Source: Polluticaenibacter yanchengensis
GTDB lineage: Bacteria; Bacteroidota; Bacteroidia; Chitinophagales; Chitinophagaceae
Direction of reading: 5' to 3'
DNA: 64,000 bases
NCBI GenBank assembly: GCA_027854065.1
Contig: JAQGEF010000004.1
Coordinates: forward strand, 62,001 to 126,000
Shown here one piece after another: positions 9,403 to 17,521 of this stretch. The notes beneath the pieces were generated by a model. That model was not told the DNA's origin and ran no database searches. It saw only the letters and a list, made by a program, of their open reading frames with translations. The translations under genes and the position numbers were made by a program. Position 1 is the stretch's first letter, and each line of letters begins with the position of its first letter.

Positions 9403-9690
9403 TTCCAGACTGCGGCCATTATGTATTTACAAATACCGGAAAATGCTCCGATTTTGTGGCTGCTCTGCAACTTTGAATTAAATAATGGTGTGTTTTGGAT
9501 GTTGTTAATGACTTTTTATTGACTACCGGATTTGTACATTATTGCACGAATAATGGTCCTGTTATTGAGTTTGAATATTTTCCTCTGATGGCACAGAATA
9601 ATAAGACGGCTGATTGGCGCTGATTTGTTGGAACATCTATGTGATTATCTACCTATTGCATCAACAAGATATTTGGGATTTATTATGTGT
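9403..9690 (+). repeat. Direct repeat R0, diverged copy flanking the island on the left
   Basis: This stretch shares ordered blocks with R1 and R2 at 11761-12293: GTGGCTGCTCTGCAACTTT, GTTTTGGATGTT, CTGATGGC-CAGAATAATA, and GTGATTATCT. Identity is interrupted by indels, so it looks like an old copy in the same orientation. It lies between the first SusC promoter and the uncharacterised gene at 9955. I see no gene in 9255-9954. Confidence 0.6.
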
Positions 9691-9954
9691 TGTTGCGCGT
9701 TGGCTACATCTATCCTAATTCTATTTTATTATGTTGTGCTTACTGGATTTTATTTACCTGTTTATTGATTTTTATGTAAGCGATGGGATATAGAAATGAT
9801 TATGAGACTTATTTCGATCATTATCTTATTTCTCATAAAATGGATCCGGATCAGTAAACTAAGTGGAAGATTGATTATTTTAGCTTTATTTAATGACGGT
9901 TATTGACTATTGTTTTACCCAGACAATTCTTATTTATATCAAAAACAGAAAGCT

Positions 9955-10689
9955 ATGTCAAGCATATCGGAAACAGGGCACGCTAAAAACGTTGGTAACT
10001 TAGCTATCTTAATTTCATTCTGTAATGGATATGGTTCTGTATATAACCCGAGCAATGTGGAGCTGACCATTGCTAAACTTGATGTTTTACTGACGTTGGC
10101 GAAGGATTGTCTTCTTGAAACAAAGAGGGCGAAGGCGAGCTTTGATAATGCTACGAACGCGAGACAAATAGCTTTTAAGGCATTGAAGCCGCTGGGAACA
10201 AAAATTGTTAACGCTTTTGCTTCTTCCGGCGCGGGCGCTTCGGGCATTGCTGACGCTACGGGCATTAATCGCAAAATACAGGGTGGAAGGGCTAGTGGCC
10301 GTACAAAGGCCACTAACCAGGAAGTAACGGCAAGGAGAACGATCTCTACGAGTCAACAGAGTTATGACAGTTTAATTGATCATTTTACAAAACTGTTAGA
10401 GACGGTTTCGCAAGATGCTCATTACAATCCTAATGAACCTGAGTTAAAATTGACGACATTGCAAGCAACCCTGGCTAATTTGATGATATTGAATACTGGT
10501 GTAACAGATGCGCTTACTAATTTGAGTAATAGAAGGATAAGACGTGATGATGTTCTATATAGCCCAATATGGGGGGTAATAAAAAGGGCTTCGGAAGTAA
10601 AGAAATATGTTAAGTCAATATTTGGTGCAGTGAGCCCACAATTCCAACAGTTAAGTTCTCTAAAATTTAAAAATATAAATGTTCTTTAA
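9955..10689 (+). CDS. Uncharacterised protein starting MSSISETGHAKN
   Basis: A 244-residue soluble, mostly helical protein with no signal peptide, membrane segment or recognisable catalytic motif. I start it at the ATG at 9955. A TTG 45 bases upstream is possible but unlikely. The N terminus MSSISETGHAKNVGN and the following FCNGYGSVYNPSN resemble a hypothetical-protein family that I recall from other Bacteroidota genomes (not verified). The middle (about residues 95-125) is Gly/Ala/Ser/Lys-rich with IARKIQG-like INRKIQGGRASGR. The rest is predicted helical, with repeated Asn/Leu segments. It stands alone on the plus strand between two minus-strand SusC/D pairs, inside direct repeats and upstream of the 21-bp array. 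The function is unknown. Confidence 0.75.
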   Translation: MSSISETGHAKNVGNLAILISFCNGYGSVYNPSNVELTIAKLDVLLTLAKDCLLETKRAKASFDNATNARQIAFKALKPLGTKIVNAFASSGAGASGIADATGINRKIQGGRASGRTKATNQEVTARRTISTSQQSYDSLIDHFTKLLETVSQDAHYNPNEPELKLTTLQATLANLMILNTGVTDALTNLSNRRIRRDDVLYSPIWGVIKRASEVKKYVKSIFGAVSPQFQQLSSLKFKNINVL

Positions 10690-11061
10690 TCTTCTGCAGC
10701 AGTGTTGCATGGGCCATTTTTACTTTTCTTTGCTGACCTTTTCTTTTACATTTCGTTTTACGAATGCTATTAATATTTTGCTGCTGTGAGTGAGAGTCCT
10801 AATATGCCTGAGTTTTTGATGTTGTTAATTGGCTGTGAGTGTATGTTGGATTAACACTGCATTGATGTCTTAATGTTTTTACTGTATTTTTAAGTCATTT
10901 TCTGCTGACAGGGGCTTATTTTTTGGAATACCGCTCTAATTATCTGCTTACCGGCTTCAGTGTGATCTGTGATATCTACTCATAATTGTTTCTTCGTTAA
11001 TCCTTTTAAGTTCCTTAAAGTCACTTTGATTAATGGCACTTTAAAGACTATTTCTGGTGCT
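10690..11061. other. Gap between the uncharacterised gene and the 21-bp array
   Basis: AT-rich, no recognisable gene, terminator or repeat. A GTG-started open frame beginning at 10969 enters the array on the plus strand, but the 31 codons before the array show no family resemblance. Confidence 0.5.
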
Positions 11062-11586
11062 AACATTATAGTGGCGGTCAGGAATATTACAACAGCATGT
11101 ATTAACATCATAATTGCAGCTACTAACATTACAACAGTTGTCAGTAACATTACAATGGCAGTCATTAATACTATGATGGCATGTACAAACATTATAATGG
11201 CAGTTGTAAACATTACAATGACAGTTGGAAACATTACAATGACAGTTGGAAACATTACAACGGCAGTCGCTAATACTATAACAGTATGTATAAACATTAT
11301 AATGGCAGTTGGTAACATTACAACGGCAGTCAGTAATATTACAATAGCAGTTACTAATACTATAATAGTATGTACAAACATTATAATGGCAGCTATAAAC
11401 ATTGCAACAGCAGTTAGCAACATTGTAATGGCAGTTGATAACATTACAACGGCAGTCAGTAATATTACAATGGCAGTCACTAATACTATAACGGCATGTA
11501 CAAACATTATAATGGCAGCTATAAACATTGCAACGTCAATTAGCAACATTGTAATGGCAGTTGGTAACATTACAATGACTGTCGCT
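11062..11586. repeat. 25 tandem units of a degenerate 21-bp repeat
   Basis: Twenty-five consecutive 21-base units, typified by AACATTACAACGGCAGTCAG plus one base, run without a single insertion or deletion. Because 21 is a multiple of three, an open frame persists on each strand. The plus frame (10969-11649, GTG start) reads as heptads of type NITTAVS, NIIMAVG and NTITACT. Units 2, 6, 11, 15 and 21 carry a TGT codon in place of GTC, giving a higher-order spacing of 4-6 units. Differences between units are mostly transitions and mostly amino-acid-changing, which argues against ordinary selection on a protein. Whether it is translated is unknown. Confidence 0.9.
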
Positions 11587-11760
11587 AAAATTATATATAC
11601 GCTACTAAGGTTTACTTTAGCGTATGCATTGACTGAAATAGTACTCTAAGCGAATGCAATATAAGCAGCAAAATACTGAAGGCTAAAGATGTGCATTGCA
11701 GAATGGTTAATGAATACTTTCAACTAAGGGTTATTTTCCTATTTTAATGTAATAATGTGT

Positions 11761-12003
11761 TGCTGTGCTGCGGCAATTCTACATTTTATATTTCCGAAAT
11801 TGCTACAACTATGTGACTGCTCTGCAACTTTAAATTGCGTTGTGTGAGTTTTGGATGTTATTATTCGTTTACAAGTGGGTATTGGGGTTGTTTGGTTCTG
11901 AGCAAATAACGCTCTGGTTATACTAATTGAATGGTTTTCCGCTGATTAGCGCAGATTTTTTGAATGTCTCTGTTATCTTATTGGTATTGTACCGGCGTGA
12001 TAT
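11761..12003 (+). repeat. Direct repeat R1
   Basis: About 245 bases running from TGCTGTGCTGCGGCAAT to a GCGTGAT end. It is repeated 263 bases downstream as R2 with long identical tracts such as GTTTTGGATGTTATTATTCG and GGGTATTGGGGTTGTTTGG. It contains a CCGCTGATTAGCGCAGATTT sub-element also found in the array after xdhA. No coding potential is seen. Confidence 0.85.
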
Positions 12004-12023
12004 GTGGGATTTTCTATCTGTTT

Positions 12024-12293
12024 TGTTGTGCTGCGGCAATCCGCGGCGTTTGTATACCCGAAATTGCTATAAATATGTGGCTGCTCTACAGCTTTCAATT
12101 AAGTACGTAAGTTTTGGATGTTATTATTCGTTTATAAGTGGGTATTGGGGTTGTTTGGTTCTGAGCAAATAACGCTCTGGTTATACTAATTGAATGGTTT
12201 CCCGCTGATGGCGCAGAATAATACAACCGCTGATTGACGCTAATTTTTTGGAATGTACCTGTGATTATCTGCCGTATTAAATAGGCGTGGTGT
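12024..12293 (+). repeat. Direct repeat R2, with a short third partial copy after it
   Basis: Second copy of R1 in the same orientation, starting TGTTGTGCTGCGGCAAT. A truncated third copy sharing GTGAGTTTTGGATGTTAT lies at about 12340-12380. Together with R0 these copies bracket the uncharacterised gene and the 21-bp array. The open frames 11927-12172 and 12361-12798 over and beside the repeats are not supported as genes. Confidence 0.85.
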
Positions 12294-12550
12294 AGCATAT
12301 TTGCTAATTATTGTTTTGCTCATCAATGTTTTTTAAGACTTTAAACTCTAATTATTTAATGTGAGTTTTGGATGTTATAATTTGGGTATCTATGAATACG
12401 TGGTTAATATCAATGGCCTCCGCTTATATATTGCTTTGGCTACGCTAATTCTAATCTTTTCTTTTATAATGCTATGCTTCAGGGACCTGATCTACTTATT
12501 TGAATTGGATTGGGGTTTGAATCATGTTGTTTATATTGAAAATATCGCAA

Positions 12551-12584
12551 CAAAAAAGAGAGTGTCCGGCTTCGGACACTCTCT
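12551..12584 (-). terminator. Rho-independent terminator after the second SusD gene
   Basis: A perfect 12-base-pair stem, AGAGAGTGTCCG with CGGACACTCTCT, around a four-base loop. In minus-strand reading it is followed by six T residues. It lies 27 bases beyond the SusD stop. Confidence 0.9.
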
Positions 12585-12610
12585 TGATCAATTAATAAAA
12601 CAAATCTTAA

Positions 12611-14008
12611 TTAATACCCTGGATTTGGTACTAAATTCGGATTTTTATCCATATCATATTTCGGAATCGGGAATACGACATAATTGCTTCCCCATGCTTG
12701 CTCGGGAACAATTGAATGTGCAGGAATGCTTCTCCTGGTTCTTAAGAATTCGAGAATACCATGGCCTTCGAAAGCCAGTTCTATGCGTCTTTCCCTGAGT
12801 ATGAGATTAATTAGATCATCTCTTGTGGCAGGTGCAATATTATCGGCACCTGAGGTTGAGCGGATATTATTGATTATGCCAACGGCTTCGGCATTTACGC
12901 CTGTTGTGGTATTCCTGGCTAATGCTTCTGCTTTTGTTAAAAGGACTTCTGCATACCTGGAAACTGGTACGTAATCTGTTGTTCCTGCATTGTATTTTGT
13001 TGTCCAATAGTTGGTTCCTACTTTTTCTATTAAATTTAAGAACCTTTTATCGGTAGCCATATTTAATATGGTTAAGTACTCGTCTGCTACACTGATATCG
13101 CCTCTTTTAGACGCTCCATAATGTTGACCAATGGCATTATTGGTATTTGGATTATCACCGCCATTAAATGCTACAGAAAAGATAGATTCTGTTGTGAGGT
13201 AGTTCCTGAATGGTACTTCGGGAGAGGGACGTAATGCATAAATGCCTGAAGAAATGATGGTATTTGCATATTGTAATGCTTTTGTATAATCTTTTTTATA
13301 AAGATATAAACGCATTAATAATGCTCTTGCCGCACCTTTTGTTGCTCTGGCTACCCTGGTAAAGGCGTCTGTGTTTGTTAGAGGTAGTTTCGCTTCAGCG
13401 TCTAATAAATCTGCTTCTAACTGATCATACACCTGTTTAACGGTTGATCTGGCGATGTTATTGGATGTGGCAAAGGGATCTGAAGCTGCTTCGAGTACCA
13501 ATGGGATACCGAGATGTGACGCATCTGCCGTGAAATCATATGGCTGTGCCCATAAATTTACGAGGTAGAAGTAGCAAAGTGATCTTATGTATTTTGCTTC
13601 TCCCAAGTATTGGTTTGCTTTTTCTGCTGTGACTAAACTTGCTTTTGGCGTAAAGTTCTTAACGAATAAATTGGCTTCATAAATGGTTCTGTATGCACCC
13701 TGGTAAGCAGAGGCTACGGTTGCATCGGCGGCTGTTAACGTGTTAAAAAGATTCATTTGCCCGAAGAAATTATTCGGGTTAGCATCTATACCGCGGATAT
13801 CCGCATAAATCAGTATCCTTCCACTAAAATAGTTGGCATTTTGTAAGGCATCGTACATGCCTACTGCTGATTTGTCTATCCTGTCCGGTGTGCTGAAAGC
13901 TGCGTCATCGGAGATAGCATTAAATGGCTCTTCGTATAACTCTTTTTTACAACTGGTGAAAGCGATTGCTGCAAAAAGCGTATATATTAATAATTTATTT
14001 TTTTTCAT
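12611..14008 (-). CDS. SusD/RagB family nutrient-binding lipoprotein (pair 2)
   Basis: A 465-residue lipoprotein with signal MKKNKLLIYTLFAAIAFTSC (lipidated Cys20) followed by KKELYEEP. SusD-fold marks include YIRSLCYFYLVNLWAQPY, the tandem helix segments ALLMRLYLYKKDYTKAL, and the C-terminal RYAEVLLTKAEALARN, NNIRSTSGAD, ILRERRIELAFEGH and VVFPIPKYDMD. It is the cell-surface binding partner of the SusC transporter 23 bases upstream, and the operon ends at a strong terminator. It is clearly a different lineage from the SusD at 4500, so the two pairs are not a simple recent duplication of the whole locus. The ligand is unknown. Confidence 0.93.
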   Translation of the reverse strand: MKKNKLLIYTLFAAIAFTSCKKELYEEPFNAISDDAAFSTPDRIDKSAVGMYDALQNANYFSGRILIYADIRGIDANPNNFFGQMNLFNTLTAADATVASAYQGAYRTIYEANLFVKNFTPKASLVTAEKANQYLGEAKYIRSLCYFYLVNLWAQPYDFTADASHLGIPLVLEAASDPFATSNNIARSTVKQVYDQLEADLLDAEAKLPLTNTDAFTRVARATKGAARALLMRLYLYKKDYTKALQYANTIISSGIYALRPSPEVPFRNYLTTESIFSVAFNGGDNPNTNNAIGQHYGASKRGDISVADEYLTILNMATDKRFLNLIEKVGTNYWTTKYNAGTTDYVPVSRYAEVLLTKAEALARNTTTGVNAEAVGIINNIRSTSGADNIAPATRDDLINLILRERRIELAFEGHGILEFLRTRRSIPAHSIVPEQAWGSNYVVFPIPKYDMDKNPNLVPNPGY

Positions 14009-14031
14009 GACTTAAAATTTAATGTTTACTC

Positions 14032-17000
14032 TTAAAAATTAGCTCTAAGACCTACTACTACACTTCTTGTTTGCGGGATACTCCTGGTATCATACCCAAC
14101 GGCGATATTGCTAAACCTGTTTGTATTGACTTCTGGGTCAGCGCCACTGTAATTAGTGAACGTGAACGGGTTTAACAGAGTGACACTAAATTGCACGGCA
14201 TCTAACCCGGCACGACCAAGGATATTTCTTGGTAAATCATATGCTAACGCCATTGTTCTGCAACGTAAGAAATCGCCTTTTTCTAAGAACCTGGTAGATG
14301 CTGTATTGGCTGTGTTATCCAACATGAATAACCTGGCCACATCTGTTACATCTCCGGCTTTTTGCCAACGGTTTAAAATCTCTGTGGAGTTATTGAGGAA
14401 GTTATTGGATAACATAACGGCTTTTGTTCCATTATAAATATAGTTACCTCCCTGATAGAAGAATGACATTGATAATGACAGGTTTCTATAGCGGAAATTA
14501 TTATCCCAACCGCCGTACCATTTTGGCAAACCTACTTTATCGATATATTTTAAGTCTGCTGCTCCTAATGCGCTAACCGGTGTGCCTTTATCGTCTGTCC
14601 ATAATGTAGCTGCCGGCGCACCAAAGTTATAACGTTTTATAGTACCATTTGCTGCATACCATTGTGGATTGCCTGTTGCAGGATCAACACCTGCCCACTC
14701 ATACAAGAAATATGTACCTAAAGATTTTCCAACACTGGCAACGCTATTTGCTGATGTAATATCGGCATTACCATTTGCTGCTACCAGGCCTGTTACCTTG
14801 TTTTTAATCACAGTGTAGTTGAAGGAGGTTGTCCACTCAAAATCTTTTGTTTTAACCGGGGTTGCGTTTATGGTTAACTCTATGCCTTTGTTGTACATAC
14901 CACCTATGTTAGTTGTAATGGAAGATCCCGGTACACCTACTGTATATAGTGTGGGCGCTGCCAGAATCAGGTCATTGATGTCGTTTTCAAAATAATCAAA
15001 GACAAAACCTATGCGGCTATCTAAGAAATTGGCTTCTAAACCTACATTTATTTTATCTGAGCTCTCCCAACGTAAATTGGAATTACCTGCCTGTGAGTTT
15101 CCTAAACCTGTTAAAATTGTGTAAGCGGCGCCGCTGTATAATGTTCTGGAGCTGTAAGCGCCTACACCGGCAGAGTTACCTACTTTACCGTAACTACCTC
15201 TTAATTTGGCATAGTTCAGGAATGTTAAACCCTGCATGAACTTTTCCTGCGTTATTTCCCAACCTACTGATACACTAGGGAAATTACCCCAACGGGAGTC
15301 TATACCAAATCCTGAGAACGCATCTCTTCTGAATGACCCTTCAATGAAGTATTTATTGGCAAATGAATATCCTAACCGGCCGAAGTAAGATTCAACACCG
15401 CTACTTGTCATATCACCACCTGTAAGGTTGAGTACGCCTGTTGTACCTGGTTGTACGTTTGTATAAGCATTGTCTATTATATTTTTAAAGAAGGGATCGG
15501 AGAAGTTGGCGGCTCCTAAATAGTTATACCTGTAATTGTTTTTCTGATATTCTGAACCTCCGACAAACGACACTTTATGCGATCCGAATGCTTTTTCATA
15601 GCTGAGGATATTTTGCCAATCCCATAATGCTCTGTATTGTGTCTGATCCTGAACTAATCCATTATAGGGATTGCCTAAACCTGCCTGGAATGGTGGTGTA
15701 TATTGATGTTCATAGTTGGTTAAATACTGAACACCATATTTTGTTGTAATTCTGAGGCCTTTGATGGGCTGGATCTCTGCATACGCATGCCCTCTTAGAT
15801 CTTCTGCTGTATTTTCATTGACATTCCAATTGGAGTTTAGCGGATGAAAGAACTGGAAGTTTCCTGTAGTGGCATTTCTGACATTATTTCCCCAGGCAAG
15901 CACACCGATAGGGGCAACAGTGGTTAAGCTGTAACCTAACGGGCCATTCGGATTATATGGAGATAATGTAGGGGGAGCCTGCCATGCAATAGTGGAACCT
16001 GCTGTGTAAAAATTGGATAATACGCCTTGATTTAAAGATTTTGTATATGAAGCTCCGAAACCGGCTTTGAACCATTTGTTCGGGGTAACATCTCCGCTTA
16101 ACCTGATCTGACCGGTTCTTAAACGGTTGTTAATAGAAATACCGTCCTGGTCTGAGTAGCGGGCTGAGCCATAAAACTGTGCTTTTTCTGATCCGCCGGA
16201 AGCACTGATGGTATAATCCTGTGTTTTAGCCTGGCGGTATAATAAATCCATCCAGTCTGTTCTGTCATTGACGCCATCTCCGTTCAGATCGCTTTCTTTT
16301 GCTACTGATGTGCCTGCACCATACCTGTTTACTGCTTTTTCATTATTTAATGCTATAAACTGATCACCATTTAGTAATTCGGGTAATTTGGTGGCTTTAC
16401 CAAAACCTAACTTAGCATCTAAACTTACTTTACCGGTTCCTTTCTGGCCTTTTTTTGTGGTAATTAAGATGACACCATTGGCGGCACGGCTTCCGTAAAT
16501 AGCGGCCGCACCTGCATCTTTTAAGACTTCTAAAGATTCAATATCATTCGGGTTGACTAATGCTAAAGGATTGAACCTTGTACCATCGCCACTATTGAAA
16601 CCGTTTAAGTTGGTTACAGCTACCTGTGGGATCCCATCTATGACTACTAAGGGTTGGGATGATGTGGAAATGGAGTTAATACCTCTGATGCGTATGGCCA
16701 TTCCATCGCCTAATAAGCCGCCTGCTGCTGTAATGGCGACGCCTGCGGTTTTACCGCTTAATGCCTGGTCGAAAGATGGTAAGGGTGTGGCAGCTATTCT
16801 GGCGCCATCTATTTTAGAAACGGCGCCTGTATTCTCTCTAACGCTTTTTCTTCCGTAACCTACTACTAAAACATCATCAATTTCGCTTTGTGCTTTTAAT
16901 AAACTGACATTGTATTGGACTGAGCTTCCAATTGTAATTTCCTTATTTTGTTGTCCGACATAGGAAATCACTAATGCTTTTGAGCCTTCAGGGGCAGTAA

Positions 17001-17178
17001 TGGAATAATTACCATTTGCATCTGTTGTTGTACCAACACTGGTTCCTTTTACGATAACTGATGCCCCGGAAATTGGTGCACCATTCTCATCTGTTACTTT
17101 ACCTGTTATTTTTTTCTGAGCCCATACGGACACAGATAAAAACATTAAAGCAACTACATTCAGCAGTACTTTTTTCAT
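14032..17178 (-). CDS. SusC/RagA family TonB-linked outer-membrane transporter (pair 2)
   Basis: A 1048-residue TonB-dependent receptor with the same layout as pair 1. The signal peptide is MKKVLLNVVALMFLSVSVWA (one residue different from pair 1), then come the carboxypeptidase-regulatory-like domain (KVTDENGAPISGASVIVKG), a TonB-box-like DDVLVVGYGRKS, a plug with IRGINSISTSSQPLVVIDG, and a barrel ending VVGLRANF. The plug motif SIYGSRAA/AIYGSRAA and ILITTKKG are typical of SusC. N-terminal domain and leader similarity to pair 1 contrasts with divergent barrel sequence, consistent with shared expression signals but different cargo. The partner SusD follows directly. Confidence 0.95.
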   Translation of the reverse strand: MKKVLLNVVALMFLSVSVWAQKKITGKVTDENGAPISGASVIVKGTSVGTTTDANGNYSITAPEGSKALVISYVGQQNKEITIGSSVQYNVSLLKAQSEIDDVLVVGYGRKSVRENTGAVSKIDGARIAATPLPSFDQALSGKTAGVAITAAGGLLGDGMAIRIRGINSISTSSQPLVVIDGIPQVAVTNLNGFNSGDGTRFNPLALVNPNDIESLEVLKDAGAAAIYGSRAANGVILITTKKGQKGTGKVSLDAKLGFGKATKLPELLNGDQFIALNNEKAVNRYGAGTSVAKESDLNGDGVNDRTDWMDLLYRQAKTQDYTISASGGSEKAQFYGSARYSDQDGISINNRLRTGQIRLSGDVTPNKWFKAGFGASYTKSLNQGVLSNFYTAGSTIAWQAPPTLSPYNPNGPLGYSLTTVAPIGVLAWGNNVRNATTGNFQFFHPLNSNWNVNENTAEDLRGHAYAEIQPIKGLRITTKYGVQYLTNYEHQYTPPFQAGLGNPYNGLVQDQTQYRALWDWQNILSYEKAFGSHKVSFVGGSEYQKNNYRYNYLGAANFSDPFFKNIIDNAYTNVQPGTTGVLNLTGGDMTSSGVESYFGRLGYSFANKYFIEGSFRRDAFSGFGIDSRWGNFPSVSVGWEITQEKFMQGLTFLNYAKLRGSYGKVGNSAGVGAYSSRTLYSGAAYTILTGLGNSQAGNSNLRWESSDKINVGLEANFLDSRIGFVFDYFENDINDLILAAPTLYTVGVPGSSITTNIGGMYNKGIELTINATPVKTKDFEWTTSFNYTVIKNKVTGLVAANGNADITSANSVASVGKSLGTYFLYEWAGVDPATGNPQWYAANGTIKRYNFGAPAATLWTDDKGTPVSALGAADLKYIDKVGLPKWYGGWDNNFRYRNLSLSMSFFYQGGNYIYNGTKAVMLSNNFLNNSTEILNRWQKAGDVTDVARLFMLDNTANTASTRFLEKGDFLRCRTMALAYDLPRNILGRAGLDAVQFSVTLLNPFTFTNYSGADPEVNTNRFSNIAVGYDTRSIPQTRSVVVGLRANF

Positions 17179-17282
17179 TTCGCAGTTTTTTTGTATTAAT
17201 AAAATTGTGGATGGGTTAATTAGCTGGTTTAGTGAAAGTCTGTTTTTTAGTTCTTAGTATCCCGGATCCACAGTTAGTTTAA

Positions 17283-17315
17283 TAAAGTTAAACCTATTTT
17301 ATTGTAACTATCAAA
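17283..17315 (-). promoter_or_regulatory. Putative promoter of SusC/SusD pair 2
   Basis: Minus-strand reading gives TTTG, a 21-base spacer, then TAACTTTA, followed by the same CTAACTGTGG block as in the pair-1 leader. The arrangement matches the Bacteroidota promoter pattern, and its conservation between the two loci supports it. The rest of the 17179-17521 gap holds nothing else I can identify. Confidence 0.55.
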
Positions 17316-17521
17316 TTTTTGTTAATTTAATTTATTTTAAATTTTCAGTTACTAATAAACATGATATCAATGTGAGCATTGCCGGGTTGAGTTTATAAAA
17401 GGTATCTTGATTATAGTTACTCTTAATCGTCTATTACATTTTCTGCATTTTGACAATCTATTTTTACATTTTTTTCTTTTTTATATAGTAACTTCACATA
17501 AACCATCAAATTAATTGTTGT

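Noticed and set aside
11062..11586. CRISPR or diversity-generating retroelement template
   Set aside because: Units are contiguous with no spacers, there is no reverse transcriptase, and changes are not limited to adenines.
10969..11649. 226-codon plus-strand frame through the 21-bp array (and a 196-codon frame on the other strand)
   Set aside because: Both frames stay open simply because the unit is 21 bases with no stop in those registers. The plus frame needs a GTG start and has no known homology. Reported as a repeat, with translation left open.
12361..12798. 145-codon plus-strand frame after the R repeats
   Set aside because: Its second half is antisense to the end of the SusD gene and spans that gene's terminator; no family resemblance.
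5973..17178. The two SusC/SusD pairs as one recent tandem duplication
   Set aside because: Only leader, signal peptide and first domain are close; barrels and SusD proteins are too different for a recent whole-locus copy.
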